From positions 6,167,001 to 6,231,000 of the forward strand of contig NZ_CP045295.1 of the NCBI RefSeq assembly GCF_009363095.1: a stretch of 64,000 nucleotides of DNA, in the 5' to 3' direction. The translations under genes and the position numbers were made by a program. Below are positions 25,427-34,364 of the stretch, in pieces. The notes beneath the pieces are model-generated. The model made no database searches. It was not told the origin of the DNA and was given only the letters and a program-made list of their open reading frames with translations. The DNA is from Paenibacillus cellulositrophicus. Lineage in GTDB: Bacteria > Bacillota > Bacilli > Paenibacillales > Paenibacillaceae. How positions within the stretch are numbered: position 1 is the stretch's first letter; each line of letters starts with the position of its first letter.

Positions 25427-25651
25427 ATGATTTTAGTTACCCGGTTAAACGGCTCACCATTATGGCTGAATGCCCTGCTTATCGAAACAGTGGAAGAAAC
25501 GCCGGACACGTATATTACCCTGGTTACGGGCAAACGAATGATTGTTTTGGAAAAAGCGGCGGAAGTCATTTCCCTGGTGAAGCAATACAATCAGGAAATC
25601 GGCGTTCACAACGCAACTATTAAAGTGCAACAAACGGAGGAATCCCCATGA
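25427..25651 (+). CDS. swrD: FlbD-family swarming/motor protein SwrD
   Basis: 74 residues of the FlbD family. It opens MILVTRLNGSPLWLNALLIE with VTGKRMIVLEKAAEVISLV in the middle. In B. subtilis SwrD raises motor torque for swarming and sits between the hook gene and fliL, as here. ATG 25427 follows CATAGGAGGCC. Its end overlaps fliL (ATGA at 25648). Confidence 0.9.
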   Translation: MILVTRLNGSPLWLNALLIETVEETPDTYITLVTGKRMIVLEKAAEVISLVKQYNQEIGVHNATIKVQQTEESP

Positions 25652-26115
25652 AAAAGATGCTGCCCTGGCTAATAACGATACTGCTGGCGATTACACTGAT
25701 CGTGCTTGCCGCATTTTTGCTGATGGATAAATATTTCGGGAGCAGTTCAAACGAAACGAAATCGGCCGCCCAAACGATCGAGGCTCCAAAATTATCGGCA
25801 GACGAGCTTGTGGAAATCACTTCGGAGATTACGGATATCAAGACCAATCTCGCGGATCAGGATTATATCGTATTGATGAATTTTGCGTTCCAATTGAACG
25901 ACAAAAAATCGAAGGAAGAATTCGATAAGATCAAAGAATTCGAAATCAAGCCCATCATTATTAAAACGCTCGCCGATACGAGACCCGAGGAACTGAAGGG
26001 CTCCAAAGGAAAAGACCAATTAAGCGCAAAATTGATCAATCTGATCAATAAAACCCTGACACGAGGGAAACTGACGCAAATCTCCATCACGAACTTTGTT
26101 TTGACGCCGCTGTAA
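25648..26115 (+). CDS. fliL: Flagellar basal-body-associated protein FliL
   Basis: 155 residues. A single transmembrane helix at about 8-28 is followed by an extracytoplasmic SPFH-like domain. That domain contains FQLNDKKSKEEFDKIKEFEIKP and the C-terminal LTRGKLTQISITNFVLTPL. FliL associates with stators. Its start overlaps the swrD stop by four bases. fliM begins 34 bases after it. Confidence 0.9.
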   Translation: MKKMLPWLITILLAITLIVLAAFLLMDKYFGSSSNETKSAAQTIEAPKLSADELVEITSEITDIKTNLADQDYIVLMNFAFQLNDKKSKEEFDKIKEFEIKPIIIKTLADTRPEELKGSKGKDQLSAKLINLINKTLTRGKLTQISITNFVLTPL

Positions 26116-26149
26116 CATAACGACCGGAAACCGTAAGGGGGTGAGATGA

Positions 26150-27148
26150 TTGGTTGATGTATTATCGCAAAATGAGATTGACGCCCTGCTCGCCGCACTG
26201 TCGTCCGGTGAAATGGATGCGGAGGAACTTAAAAAAGAAGAGACCCAGAAAAAAATCCGTTCCTATGATTTCAAGCGGGCCGTCCGCTTTTCCAAGGATC
26301 ATATCCGAAGTCTGACACGGATTCATGAAAATTTCGCGCGTTATCTGACGACCTATTTTTCCGCACAGCTGCGGACGTTTGTTCAAATTAACGTCGTTCA
26401 GGTCGAGCAGCTTCCTTATGACGAATTTATCCGCTCGATTCCGAAGATGACGATTCTCAATATTTTTGAGGCGGAACCTTTGAAAGGAAGAATGGTGCTG
26501 GAGGTACACCCCAACGTGGCTTATGCCATGCTGGACCGGCTGCTGGGCGGAGTCGGAAACGCTCCTTCCAAAATCAACTCGCTCACCGAAATCGAAACGA
26601 CGATCATGGAGCGGATTTTCAGCCGGGCGTTCGAGAGCTTGGCGGAAGCGTGGAAAACGGTGCTGGATATCTCTCCGCGGATGGAAGCGATGGAGACGAA
26701 TCCGCAGTTTATGCAGATCGTCTCACCGAACGAAACCATCGCCCTGATTTCACTCAGCACCAAAATCGGCGATACGACGGGCATGATCAACCTCTGTATT
26801 CCGCATGTAGTGCTGGAGCCGATCATGTCGAAGCTCTCGGCCCATCAGTGGTTTGTATCGGAGAAGAAGTCCAGCGTGCCGGAGGAAGCCGAGTCGCTCA
26901 AAAACCGGATCAGCCAAGCCAAGCTGAGCATGATCGCCGAGCTTGGGGAGTCTTATATCTCCGTATCCGAGTTTTTGGGATTGAATGTAGGGGACGTCAT
27001 CAGCCTGGCCAAGCCGGTACATTCGGGACTGAAAATCAAGGTTGGTGACCGGTTGAAGTTTATAGGAAGCCCGGGTACCGTCAAAGACCGCGTGGCCGTG
27101 CAAATCGACGAAATTGTCAGCGAAGGAGCTGAGGAACTTGACGAGTAA
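26150..27148 (+). CDS. fliM: Flagellar motor switch protein FliM
   Basis: 332 residues. The N-terminal CheY-binding peptide is present (DVLSQNEIDALLAAL). The CheC-like middle domain has NVAYAMLDRLLGG and LTEIETTIMERIF. A C-terminal SpoA (C-ring) domain follows. The start is TTG 26150 after AAGGGGGTGAG. It forms the C ring with FliG and FliY. Its last 11 bases overlap fliY. Confidence 0.96.
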   Translation: MVDVLSQNEIDALLAALSSGEMDAEELKKEETQKKIRSYDFKRAVRFSKDHIRSLTRIHENFARYLTTYFSAQLRTFVQINVVQVEQLPYDEFIRSIPKMTILNIFEAEPLKGRMVLEVHPNVAYAMLDRLLGGVGNAPSKINSLTEIETTIMERIFSRAFESLAEAWKTVLDISPRMEAMETNPQFMQIVSPNETIALISLSTKIGDTTGMINLCIPHVVLEPIMSKLSAHQWFVSEKKSSVPEEAESLKNRISQAKLSMIAELGESYISVSEFLGLNVGDVISLAKPVHSGLKIKVGDRLKFIGSPGTVKDRVAVQIDEIVSEGAEELDE

Positions 27149-28412
27149 AGATTATTTATCCCAGGAAGAGATCGACGCCCTGCTGAAACAGACCGAAGCG
27201 GCCGACTTCTCCCGAAATGCGGGTTCGACGGTAGATGATTATTTAACGCCTCTGGAGCAGGATGCACTGGGAGAGATCGGCAACATTACGTTTGGCAGTG
27301 CAGCCACCGCACTTTCGACGCTGCTTGGCAAGAAGGTGGACATTACGACGCCGAAGGTGTCTATCATTACCCGCAGCCAGTTTGAGGAAGAGTTCCCCAA
27401 GCCCCATGTGGCTGTTCATGTCACATATGTGGACGGTTTTGAAGGGATCAACTCTTTGGTCATTAAAACGCGTGACGCTCAGGTCATCGCCGACCTGATG
27501 CTGGGCGGAGAAGGTGATCCGCAGGATGCGGAGCTGAACGAAATCCATATCAGCGCGGTTCAGGAAGCGATGAACCAAATGATGGGCTCTTCGGCCACTT
27601 CGATGTCGACGATATTTAACCGGTTCGTCAATATTTCGCCGCCAGGCATCGACATTCTGGACATGGCCAACGGCGACGGGGTCAACAGCCTGCCTTCCGA
27701 GCAGACGCTGATCAAGATCTCTTTCCGGCTCAAAATCGGAGAACTGATCGATTCCACGATCATGCAGCTGCTTCCGGTCCAGTTCGCCAAGGATATGGTC
27801 AGCATGCTGATCCATGGTTCGGACGAGGCGGAGCAGTCGATGCAGCAGGCGGCTCCAGCGGTTGAAGCGCCTGAGCGGCCGGCATCTCAGCCTGAGGCCT
27901 CTTACCCGCCTCCGGCAGCCAGTCAGCAAGCTCCGCAGCAGCAGGATTACGGAATGCCGTCCGGCGCGCCGGGCTACGGTGCTACAGCTGCCGGGATGCC
28001 TGCTTCCATGCCGGGGCAAGCGTACGATCCGAACATGCAGAATCCTTATGCGGCCATGCCGCAGCATTACGGGGCTATGCCTAACCGGAATGTCAACGTG
28101 CAGCCCGTGCAATTTGCGAATTTACAAGGTGGCTCGTTCGGCCAGGTCGATCAAAATAATTTAAACTTATTGATGGACATTCCTCTTAAAGTCACCGTAG
28201 AATTAGGAAGGACCCAGAAGCAAATTAAGGATATCCTGGAAATGTCTCAAGGTTCAATCATCGAGCTGGACAAGCTGGCGGGCGAGCCGGTTGACATCCT
28301 GATCAACAACAAGCTGATCGCCAAAGGCGAGGTTGTCGTTATCGATGAAAACTTCGGGGTGCGTGTCACGGATATTCTCAGCCAGTGGGACCGAATACAA
28401 AAATTACAATAG
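27138..28412 (+). CDS. fliY: Switch protein and CheY-P phosphatase FliY
   Basis: 424 residues. An N-terminal CheY-binding peptide YLSQEEIDALL comes first. A CheC-type phosphatase domain carries one clear active-site helix (EIGNITFGSAATALSTLL) and a second, altered one (EAMNQMMGSSATSMS). The linker (about 225-335) is rich in P, Q, G, Y and M. The C-terminal SpoA domain is FliN-like. FliY both builds the C ring and dephosphorylates CheY-P. The TTG at 27138 is chosen: AAGGAGCTGAGG precedes it and the in-frame ATG 27114 lacks a site. Confidence 0.94.
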   Translation: MTSKDYLSQEEIDALLKQTEAADFSRNAGSTVDDYLTPLEQDALGEIGNITFGSAATALSTLLGKKVDITTPKVSIITRSQFEEEFPKPHVAVHVTYVDGFEGINSLVIKTRDAQVIADLMLGGEGDPQDAELNEIHISAVQEAMNQMMGSSATSMSTIFNRFVNISPPGIDILDMANGDGVNSLPSEQTLIKISFRLKIGELIDSTIMQLLPVQFAKDMVSMLIHGSDEAEQSMQQAAPAVEAPERPASQPEASYPPPAASQQAPQQQDYGMPSGAPGYGATAAGMPASMPGQAYDPNMQNPYAAMPQHYGAMPNRNVNVQPVQFANLQGGSFGQVDQNNLNLLMDIPLKVTVELGRTQKQIKDILEMSQGSIIELDKLAGEPVDILINNKLIAKGEVVVIDENFGVRVTDILSQWDRIQKLQ

Positions 28413-28438
28413 CAAAATTTAGGGAGGATTTTTAATCA

Positions 28439-28804
28439 ATGGCAAATCGAATTCTTATCGTGGATGACGCTGCATTTATGAGAATGATGATCCGTGATAT
28501 TTTGACTAAAAACGGTTTTGAGGTAGTCGGAGAGGCCCAGGACGGATCCCAGGCGATCGAGAAGTTTAAAGAGCTTCGTCCGGACCTGATTACGATGGAT
28601 ATTACGATGCCGGAAATGGACGGGATCGCCGCGCTGAAAGAAATCAAAAAGATCGACCCGGCCGCGAAGGTCATCATGTGCTCCGCCATGGGGCAGCAGG
28701 CGATGGTCATCGACGCCATCCAAGCAGGCGCGAAGGATTTTATCGTCAAACCGTTCCAGACCGACCGCGTTATTGAAGCCATCAATAAGACGCTGGGAGT
28801 TTAG
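28439..28804 (+). CDS. cheY: Chemotaxis response regulator CheY
   Basis: 121 residues, single receiver domain. The acidic pocket is Asp9-Asp10, the phosphorylation site Asp54 (TMDITMPEMDG), with Thr/Ser and Lys in CSAMG and VKPF. It carries the CheA signal to FliM/FliY. In B. subtilis phospho-CheY promotes straight swimming. AGGGAGG lies upstream of ATG 28439. Confidence 0.97.
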   Translation: MANRILIVDDAAFMRMMIRDILTKNGFEVVGEAQDGSQAIEKFKELRPDLITMDITMPEMDGIAALKEIKKIDPAAKVIMCSAMGQQAMVIDAIQAGAKDFIVKPFQTDRVIEAINKTLGV

Positions 28805-28812
28805 GACTTTAG

Positions 28813-29346
28813 ATGAGTAATCCAGATACGCCGCTTCCTGGCTCCGGTAATTACGCCCTCAGCCTGGTTTATGTCATCATCGTCCTGGCGGTGATTATTG
28901 CACTCATTATTCTTCTGATCCGTTTTCTCGGCCGGAAAAATAAAACTTGGTTCAGCAGCCGTTCGATCCGGACGCTGGGGGCTGTCGGGCTGGGGCCGAA
29001 CAAATCGCTCCAGGTCATTGAAATCGGCAGCAGCGTATATTTGGTCGGCGTAGGCGAAGATATTCGCCTCGTCGATAAAATCACCGACCCTGACGAGGTC
29101 GCCGTCATCCTGGCATCGTTTGAACAGGATCCGGCATACTCGCAAAACGGGTTATCGCCATTGGTGGCCAAGCTTGCTGCAAAGCTGCGCAAAACGGGAC
29201 CGGTATCCGAGGAGATCAGCCTGGAGGAAACGCCGGAATTTCATGAAGTATTTGACGAGAAGCTGCGCCGGATGTCAAACCGTAAAGAGAAGATGGAAGA
29301 GCTCCTGCGGGAAGACAATACTACAGATCGGTTGAGGGAGCCATGA
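28813..29346 (+). CDS. fliO: Flagellar export protein FliO (FliZ of B. subtilis)
   Basis: 177 residues. One transmembrane segment lies at about 14-37, then the FliO domain (TLGAVGLGPNKSLQVIEIGSSVYLVGVGEDIRLVDKI). The cytoplasmic tail is charged and probably coiled. It helps assemble FliP. Compared with B. subtilis FliZ (219 residues, as I recall) it is shorter and lacks a clear signal peptide. The ribosome site is weak (TAGGAC). The stop overlaps fliP by ATGA. Confidence 0.88.
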   Translation: MSNPDTPLPGSGNYALSLVYVIIVLAVIIALIILLIRFLGRKNKTWFSSRSIRTLGAVGLGPNKSLQVIEIGSSVYLVGVGEDIRLVDKITDPDEVAVILASFEQDPAYSQNGLSPLVAKLAAKLRKTGPVSEEISLEETPEFHEVFDEKLRRMSNRKEKMEELLREDNTTDRLREP

Positions 29347-30095
29347 AAAAGAAGGTTTTGTTCGTTTGTATCATCGTTACATTGATCAGCCTGCTCTCGG
29401 TGACGGCCGCCTTTGCGGATCCGATACCGAATATCGATATCCAGGTAGGGGACTCCGGAGGGAAGCCAAGCACCAGCTCGCTCTCGATTCTGCTTCTCAT
29501 CACGGTCATCAGCATCGCGCCGGCGCTGCTTGTGCTGATGACCAGTTTTACGCGGATCGTGATCGTGCTCGGTTTTGTCAGAACGTCGCTTGGAACTCAG
29601 CAGATGCCCCCTAACCAGGTCATCGTAGGGCTGGCTCTTTTTTTGACGCTGTTTGTCATGACGCCAACCTTTTCCTCCATCAATGATGTGGCCCTGCAGC
29701 CGTATTTAAAAGGAGAACTGACACAGACGCAGGCTTTGGACAAAGCGGCGGAACCGATGAAAAAGTTCATGTTCTCCAACACAAGGGAGAAGGACCTGCT
29801 GCTGTTTATGAAATATACCAAGATCGAAAAGCCGAATACCTACAAGGACATTCCGCTCACGGTCATGGTGCCGGCGTTCGCGATCAGCGAGCTCAAAACG
29901 GCCTTTCAGATGGGATTCATGATCTTTATTCCTTTTCTCATTATAGATATCGTCGTATCCAGTACCTTAATGGCGATGGGCATGATGATGCTCCCGCCGG
30001 TCATGATCTCACTGCCGTTTAAAATTTTGCTGTTTGTGCTGGTGGACGGTTGGTATTTGGTCGTCAAGTCGCTGCTGATGAGCTTTAATACCTGA
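29343..30095 (+). CDS. fliP: Flagellar export gate protein FliP
   Basis: 250 residues. A cleavable signal peptide (about 1-27, ending AFADP) precedes the gate protein. Family blocks include LLLITVISIAPALLVLMTSFTRIVIVLGFVR and the C-terminal LPPVMISLPFKILLFVLVDGW. With FliQ and FliR it forms the export gate in the membrane. It is coupled to fliO by ATGA. Confidence 0.97.
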   Translation: MKKKVLFVCIIVTLISLLSVTAAFADPIPNIDIQVGDSGGKPSTSSLSILLLITVISIAPALLVLMTSFTRIVIVLGFVRTSLGTQQMPPNQVIVGLALFLTLFVMTPTFSSINDVALQPYLKGELTQTQALDKAAEPMKKFMFSNTREKDLLLFMKYTKIEKPNTYKDIPLTVMVPAFAISELKTAFQMGFMIFIPFLIIDIVVSSTLMAMGMMMLPPVMISLPFKILLFVLVDGWYLVVKSLLMSFNT

Positions 30096-30127
30096 ATGAG
30101 TATGAAGAAGGGGCGGGATGCTCAGCC

Positions 30128-30397
30128 ATGAATTCGGAATTTATTATCGGTCTCGCCGGCCAGGCGGTATATACCGTGCTGAAGGTCAGTGCGCCCATGC
30201 TGCTGCTGGGACTCATCGTCGGTCTGGTGATCAGCATTTTCCAGGCGACAACCCAAATTCAGGAGCAGACGCTGGCATTTGTGCCAAAGATCGTGGCCGT
30301 ACTGCTGGCGATTCTTTTCTTTGGGCCATGGATTCTGACGACGCTGGTGGACTTCACTTTTAACATTTTGGACAACTTGTACAAATACATCGGATAG
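30128..30397 (+). CDS. fliQ: Flagellar export gate protein FliQ
   Basis: 89 residues, two long hydrophobic helices (about 15-40 and 53-80) separated by the conserved QATTQIQEQTLAFVPK turn. It is a component of the FliPQR gate. It lies 32 bases after fliP and 12 before fliR. Confidence 0.96.
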   Translation: MNSEFIIGLAGQAVYTVLKVSAPMLLLGLIVGLVISIFQATTQIQEQTLAFVPKIVAVLLAILFFGPWILTTLVDFTFNILDNLYKYIG

Positions 30398-30409
30398 GCG
30401 GACTTATTC

Positions 30410-31198
30410 ATGAACATGCTGCTGGAAAGTCTGCCGGTTTTTATGCTTATTTTTTGTCGAATTACAGCCTTTTTTGTTGTCGTTCCGGTGCTTTCTTCCA
30501 AAGGAGTCCCGAATATTTTCAAAATAGGCATCGCTTTTTTCGTATCTGCGCTTGTGTACCTAACTTATGGCGTGCATCAGAGCGTTCCGGCAGATGTGAC
30601 GTACGTCCTCTTGATCATCAGGGAAGTGCTGATCGGGCTGCTGCTCGGATTCGTCGCCTATGTGCTGTTTATGGTAATCCAGACGGCCGGCTCCTTCATC
30701 GACATCCAGATCGGCTTCGGGATCGCGAACGTACTGGATCCAATGACGGGCACCTCAGCGCCAATGCTGGGCAACTTCAAATACATGTTCGCCCTGCTGC
30801 TGTTTCTGACGATGAACGGGCACCACTATTTGCTGGACGGCATCATCCGGAGCTATGACTGGGTTCCGCTTTCCAACGAGTTGTTTATGAGAATGGCGGA
30901 CGGCAGCTTGTCGGAATTTTTGATCAAGACGTTCGGCCAGTCGTTTGTCCTTGCCTTTCAAATGTCGGCTCCGCTCGTCACGGCGCTGTTCCTGACAGAC
31001 ATCGGGCTGGGATTTCTGGCACGCACCGCACCGCAGTTTAACGTATTTGCCGTCGGGATGCCGCTGAAAATTATTGTCGGACTGATGATTCTGTTTTTGC
31101 TGGTACCGAGCTTTTCCTATATTTTCGGCGACTTGTTTGGGATCATGTTTGAGTCGATGCAGACGCTTCTGGGGATTATCGGTCACAAGCCTGCGTAA
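30410..31198 (+). CDS. fliR: Flagellar export gate protein FliR
   Basis: 262 residues with about six hydrophobic segments. Family features include a charged break after the first helices, IGLLLGFVAYVLFMVIQTAGSFIDIQIGFGI in the middle and LTDIGLGFLARTAPQFNVFAVGMPLK near the end. It is the third gate subunit, partner of FlhB. flhB begins 22 bases after the stop. Confidence 0.95.
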   Translation: MNMLLESLPVFMLIFCRITAFFVVVPVLSSKGVPNIFKIGIAFFVSALVYLTYGVHQSVPADVTYVLLIIREVLIGLLLGFVAYVLFMVIQTAGSFIDIQIGFGIANVLDPMTGTSAPMLGNFKYMFALLLFLTMNGHHYLLDGIIRSYDWVPLSNELFMRMADGSLSEFLIKTFGQSFVLAFQMSAPLVTALFLTDIGLGFLARTAPQFNVFAVGMPLKIIVGLMILFLLVPSFSYIFGDLFGIMFESMQTLLGIIGHKPA

Positions 31199-31220
31199 TG
31201 TGAGGATGGAGGGAAGGAAC

Positions 31221-32309
31221 GTGTCCTACAGGTATCCCCTGGATCTGCAGCTGTTTGGCGGAGAAAAAACCGAAAAAGCGACCCCGAAAAAGCGGCAGGA
31301 TACCCGGAAAAAGGGCCAGGTCGCCAAAAGCCAGGATTTAACCGGCGCGGTCGTTCTGCTGGCTTCCTTTTTCAGCCTTCTCATGTTCGGCTCATCGTTC
31401 AAGGAGCGGCTTGTCGGACTGTTCAAGGACATTTTTCTGAACCGCCTGACCATGGATTTGTCGATTAACAACGTCATGAGCCTCGCCGTGGAATACGGCA
31501 TCGACATTTTGCTGCTGCTGGCGCCGGTGTTTCTTACCGTCGTCGTCATGGCGCTCGCCGCCAATTTGATGCAGGTCGGTTTCATGCTGACGGGGGAATC
31601 GCTGAAGCCCAAATTCAGCAAGCTGGACCCGATCAAGGGGTTTAAAAATATATTCTCGGTCCGTTCTCTGGTCGAGTTCGCGAAATCGATCTTAAAGCTG
31701 GTGATCATCGGCTTTCTCGTTTATCAAACGCTTAGAGGAGCTATCGCGGATATCGGCAAGCTGTCCGAGGTTAATATCGAGAAGACGTTTCATTTTGTGG
31801 CCAGTTTGACGATGACGCTCGGCCTAAAAATAGGGGCCGCCCTGTTTGTGATGGCCGCACTGGATTTTTTGTATCAAAAGTATGAGTTCGAGAAGAGCAT
31901 TCGGATGTCAAAACAGGACATTAAAGATGAGTATAAAAAAATGGAGGGGGATCCGCTGATCAAGGGGAAGATCAGGGAGCGGCAGCGCCGGATGGCGATG
32001 CAGCGGATGATGCAGGAAGTGCCGAAGGCCGACGTCGTCATCACGAACCCGACCCACTTCGCGGTGGCCCTGAAGTACGAGGGCTCAAACATGGAAGCCC
32101 CGCAAATCGTAGCCAAAGGGCAGGATTTTGTGGCTCTTCGGATCAAGGAGATCGCCAAGGAAAACGGCGTGATTACGATGGAAAACAAGCCGCTGGCCCG
32201 TGCGCTGTTTCAAAGGGCGGAGATCGGGGACTCGATTCCCGCCGATTTGTTTCAAGCCGTGGCTGAAGTACTGGCTTATGTATATAAATTAAAAGGCAAA
32301 GTGAGATAA
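31221..32309 (+). CDS. flhB: Flagellar export switch protein FlhB
   Basis: 362 residues. A short cytoplasmic N-terminus (LQLFGGEKTEKATPKKRQDTR) is followed by four membrane segments. The cytoplasmic switch domain has the self-cleavage motif Asn-Pro-Thr-His at 276-279. It receives the FliK signal that changes export from hook to filament. GTG 31221 is chosen because GGAGGGAAGG lies upstream; upstream in-frame ATGs at 31137 and 31206 overlap fliR or leave no site. The window also holds a free copy of the C-domain at 215-517. Confidence 0.96.
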   Translation: MSYRYPLDLQLFGGEKTEKATPKKRQDTRKKGQVAKSQDLTGAVVLLASFFSLLMFGSSFKERLVGLFKDIFLNRLTMDLSINNVMSLAVEYGIDILLLLAPVFLTVVVMALAANLMQVGFMLTGESLKPKFSKLDPIKGFKNIFSVRSLVEFAKSILKLVIIGFLVYQTLRGAIADIGKLSEVNIEKTFHFVASLTMTLGLKIGAALFVMAALDFLYQKYEFEKSIRMSKQDIKDEYKKMEGDPLIKGKIRERQRRMAMQRMMQEVPKADVVITNPTHFAVALKYEGSNMEAPQIVAKGQDFVALRIKEIAKENGVITMENKPLARALFQRAEIGDSIPADLFQAVAEVLAYVYKLKGKVR

Positions 32310-32330
32310 GGGATCGGAGGTAAGGAAGCT

Positions 32331-34364
32331 TTGAAATTAAAAGAGATAACGATACTGACCGGCGTCATCGGCATTGTAATGATGATGATTCTTCCGATCC
32401 CGTCCTGGCTGCTCGACGTGCTGCTGGTCATCAATATTTCGCTCGCGCTCATTATTTTGCTCGTCGCGATGAATACGCAGGAAGCGCTGCAGTTTTCCAT
32501 TTTCCCTTCGCTTCTGCTCATTACGACGCTGTTCCGGCTGGCGCTGAACATTTCGACGACCAAGCTCATCCTGTCCGAGGGCTTTGCCGGCGACGTCGTC
32601 AAAACGTTCGGCAGCTGGATCGCCAGAGGGGAAATCGCCGTCGGGTTTATCGTCTTTCTGATTCTGGTCGTCGTGCAGTTCATCGTCATCACGAAGGGAT
32701 CGGAACGCGTGGCGGAAGTCGCCGCCCGGTTCACACTCGATGCGATGCCCGGCAAGCAGATGAGCATTGACGCCGACCTGAACGCCGGCATGATCAATGA
32801 GCAGCAGGCCAGGGAGCGGCGCCGCAAAGTAGAACGCGAAGCGGACTTTTACGGCGCAATGGACGGTGCGAGCAAGTTCGTCAAAGGGGACGCGATTGCG
32901 AGCATCATCATCCTGTTGATCAACCTGGTCGGCGGTTTTATTATCGGGATCGCCATGCGGGGCCTGTCCTTCCAGGATGCGATGTCCACCTACTCGGTAC
33001 TAACTATCGGGGATGGTCTGGTCAGTCAAATTCCCGCACTCTTAATTTCAACGGCTTCCGGTTTGATCGTGACGCGTTCTTCTTCGGAAGGCAATTTGGC
33101 GAACGATCTGACCAAACAGCTGCTGTCGTACCCGAAGCTGCTGTACATTGTGGCGGCGACGATTGCCCTCCTTGGGTTGTTTACTCCGATTCATCTCATC
33201 ACGACGCTTCCGCTGGCCGGGCTGCTCGCTTTTGCCGCTTACCGGATGCAGCGGAACATGGACAAAAAGCAGATCGAGGTGGAACAGCTGGAAGAGGAAC
33301 AGCAGATCGAAGAGGTGCGCAGTCCGGAAAGTGTCATCAACCTGCTGCAGGTGGACCCGATCGAATTCGAATTCGGTTACGGATTGATCCCTTTGGCGGA
33401 TACACAGCAGGGCGGAGATTTGCTTGACCGGATCATTATGATCCGCAGACAGTGCGCCTTGGAGTTGGGACTTGTGGTCCCGGTGATCCGGATCCGCGAC
33501 AATATTCAACTAAAACCGAACGAATATGTCATTAAAATTAAAGGGAATACCGTCGGAAGCGGTGAATTACTATTAAATCACTACCTGGCCATGAGTCCCG
33601 GTTACGATGACGAATCGATCACGGGAATTGAAACTTTGGAACCAGCTTTCGGACTCCCAGCCTTGTGGATTGACGAAGCGACGAAGGATCGCGCGGAGCT
33701 TTCGGGCTATACGGTAGTGGATCCGCCGTCCGTCGTGGCGACCCATTTGACCGAGCTGATCAAAAAGCACGCCCACGAGCTGCTTGGACGGCAGGAGACG
33801 AAAACGCTGGTCGACAATTTGCGCGAAAATTATCCGGTTCTCGTCGACGAGCTCATTCCGTCGGTGCTGTCGATCGGAGATGTTCAGAAAGTACTGGCCA
33901 AGCTGCTTCGTGAGAAAATATCGATTCGGGATTTGGTGTCGATCTTTGAAACGCTGGCCGATTACGGCCAATATACGAAAGACCCCGATGTGCTGACCGA
34001 GTATGTGCGGCAGGCATTATCCCGCCAAATTACGCAGCAGTTCTCAAGGGAAGGCGAGACGCTCAAGGTCATTACAGTAGGGCCAACGCTGGAGAAAAAG
34101 ATTGCCGACAGCGTCCAGCAGACGGATCAGGGGAGCTACCTGGCGATGGATCCTGTTTCTACCCAGACGGTGTACCAGAAACTCAGTGAGCAGATCAACC
34201 GCCTGCTTCAATCGGGACAGCAGCCCATTTTGCTTGCCTCGCCGACCATCCGGATGTATTTGCGCCAGGTGATCGAGCGGACCATGCAGGATATTCCGGT
34301 TCTTTCTTACAGCGAGCTTGAACCCAATGTAGAAATTCAAAGTGTCGGAGTGGTGAACTTATGA
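32331..34364 (+). CDS. flhA: Flagellar export gate protein FlhA
   Basis: 677 residues. The N-terminal half has eight or so membrane segments with the FHIPEP loop (ERRRKVEREADFYGAMDGASKFVKGDAIA). From about 330 the cytoplasmic domain binds chaperone-substrate complexes and FliJ. The start is TTG 32331 after GGAGGTAAGGA. Bases 33490-33600 are AT-richer than the surroundings. flhF overlaps its stop (ATGA at 34361). Confidence 0.97.
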   Translation: MKLKEITILTGVIGIVMMMILPIPSWLLDVLLVINISLALIILLVAMNTQEALQFSIFPSLLLITTLFRLALNISTTKLILSEGFAGDVVKTFGSWIARGEIAVGFIVFLILVVVQFIVITKGSERVAEVAARFTLDAMPGKQMSIDADLNAGMINEQQARERRRKVEREADFYGAMDGASKFVKGDAIASIIILLINLVGGFIIGIAMRGLSFQDAMSTYSVLTIGDGLVSQIPALLISTASGLIVTRSSSEGNLANDLTKQLLSYPKLLYIVAATIALLGLFTPIHLITTLPLAGLLAFAAYRMQRNMDKKQIEVEQLEEEQQIEEVRSPESVINLLQVDPIEFEFGYGLIPLADTQQGGDLLDRIIMIRRQCALELGLVVPVIRIRDNIQLKPNEYVIKIKGNTVGSGELLLNHYLAMSPGYDDESITGIETLEPAFGLPALWIDEATKDRAELSGYTVVDPPSVVATHLTELIKKHAHELLGRQETKTLVDNLRENYPVLVDELIPSVLSIGDVQKVLAKLLREKISIRDLVSIFETLADYGQYTKDPDVLTEYVRQALSRQITQQFSREGETLKVITVGPTLEKKIADSVQQTDQGSYLAMDPVSTQTVYQKLSEQINRLLQSGQQPILLASPTIRMYLRQVIERTMQDIPVLSYSELEPNVEIQSVGVVNL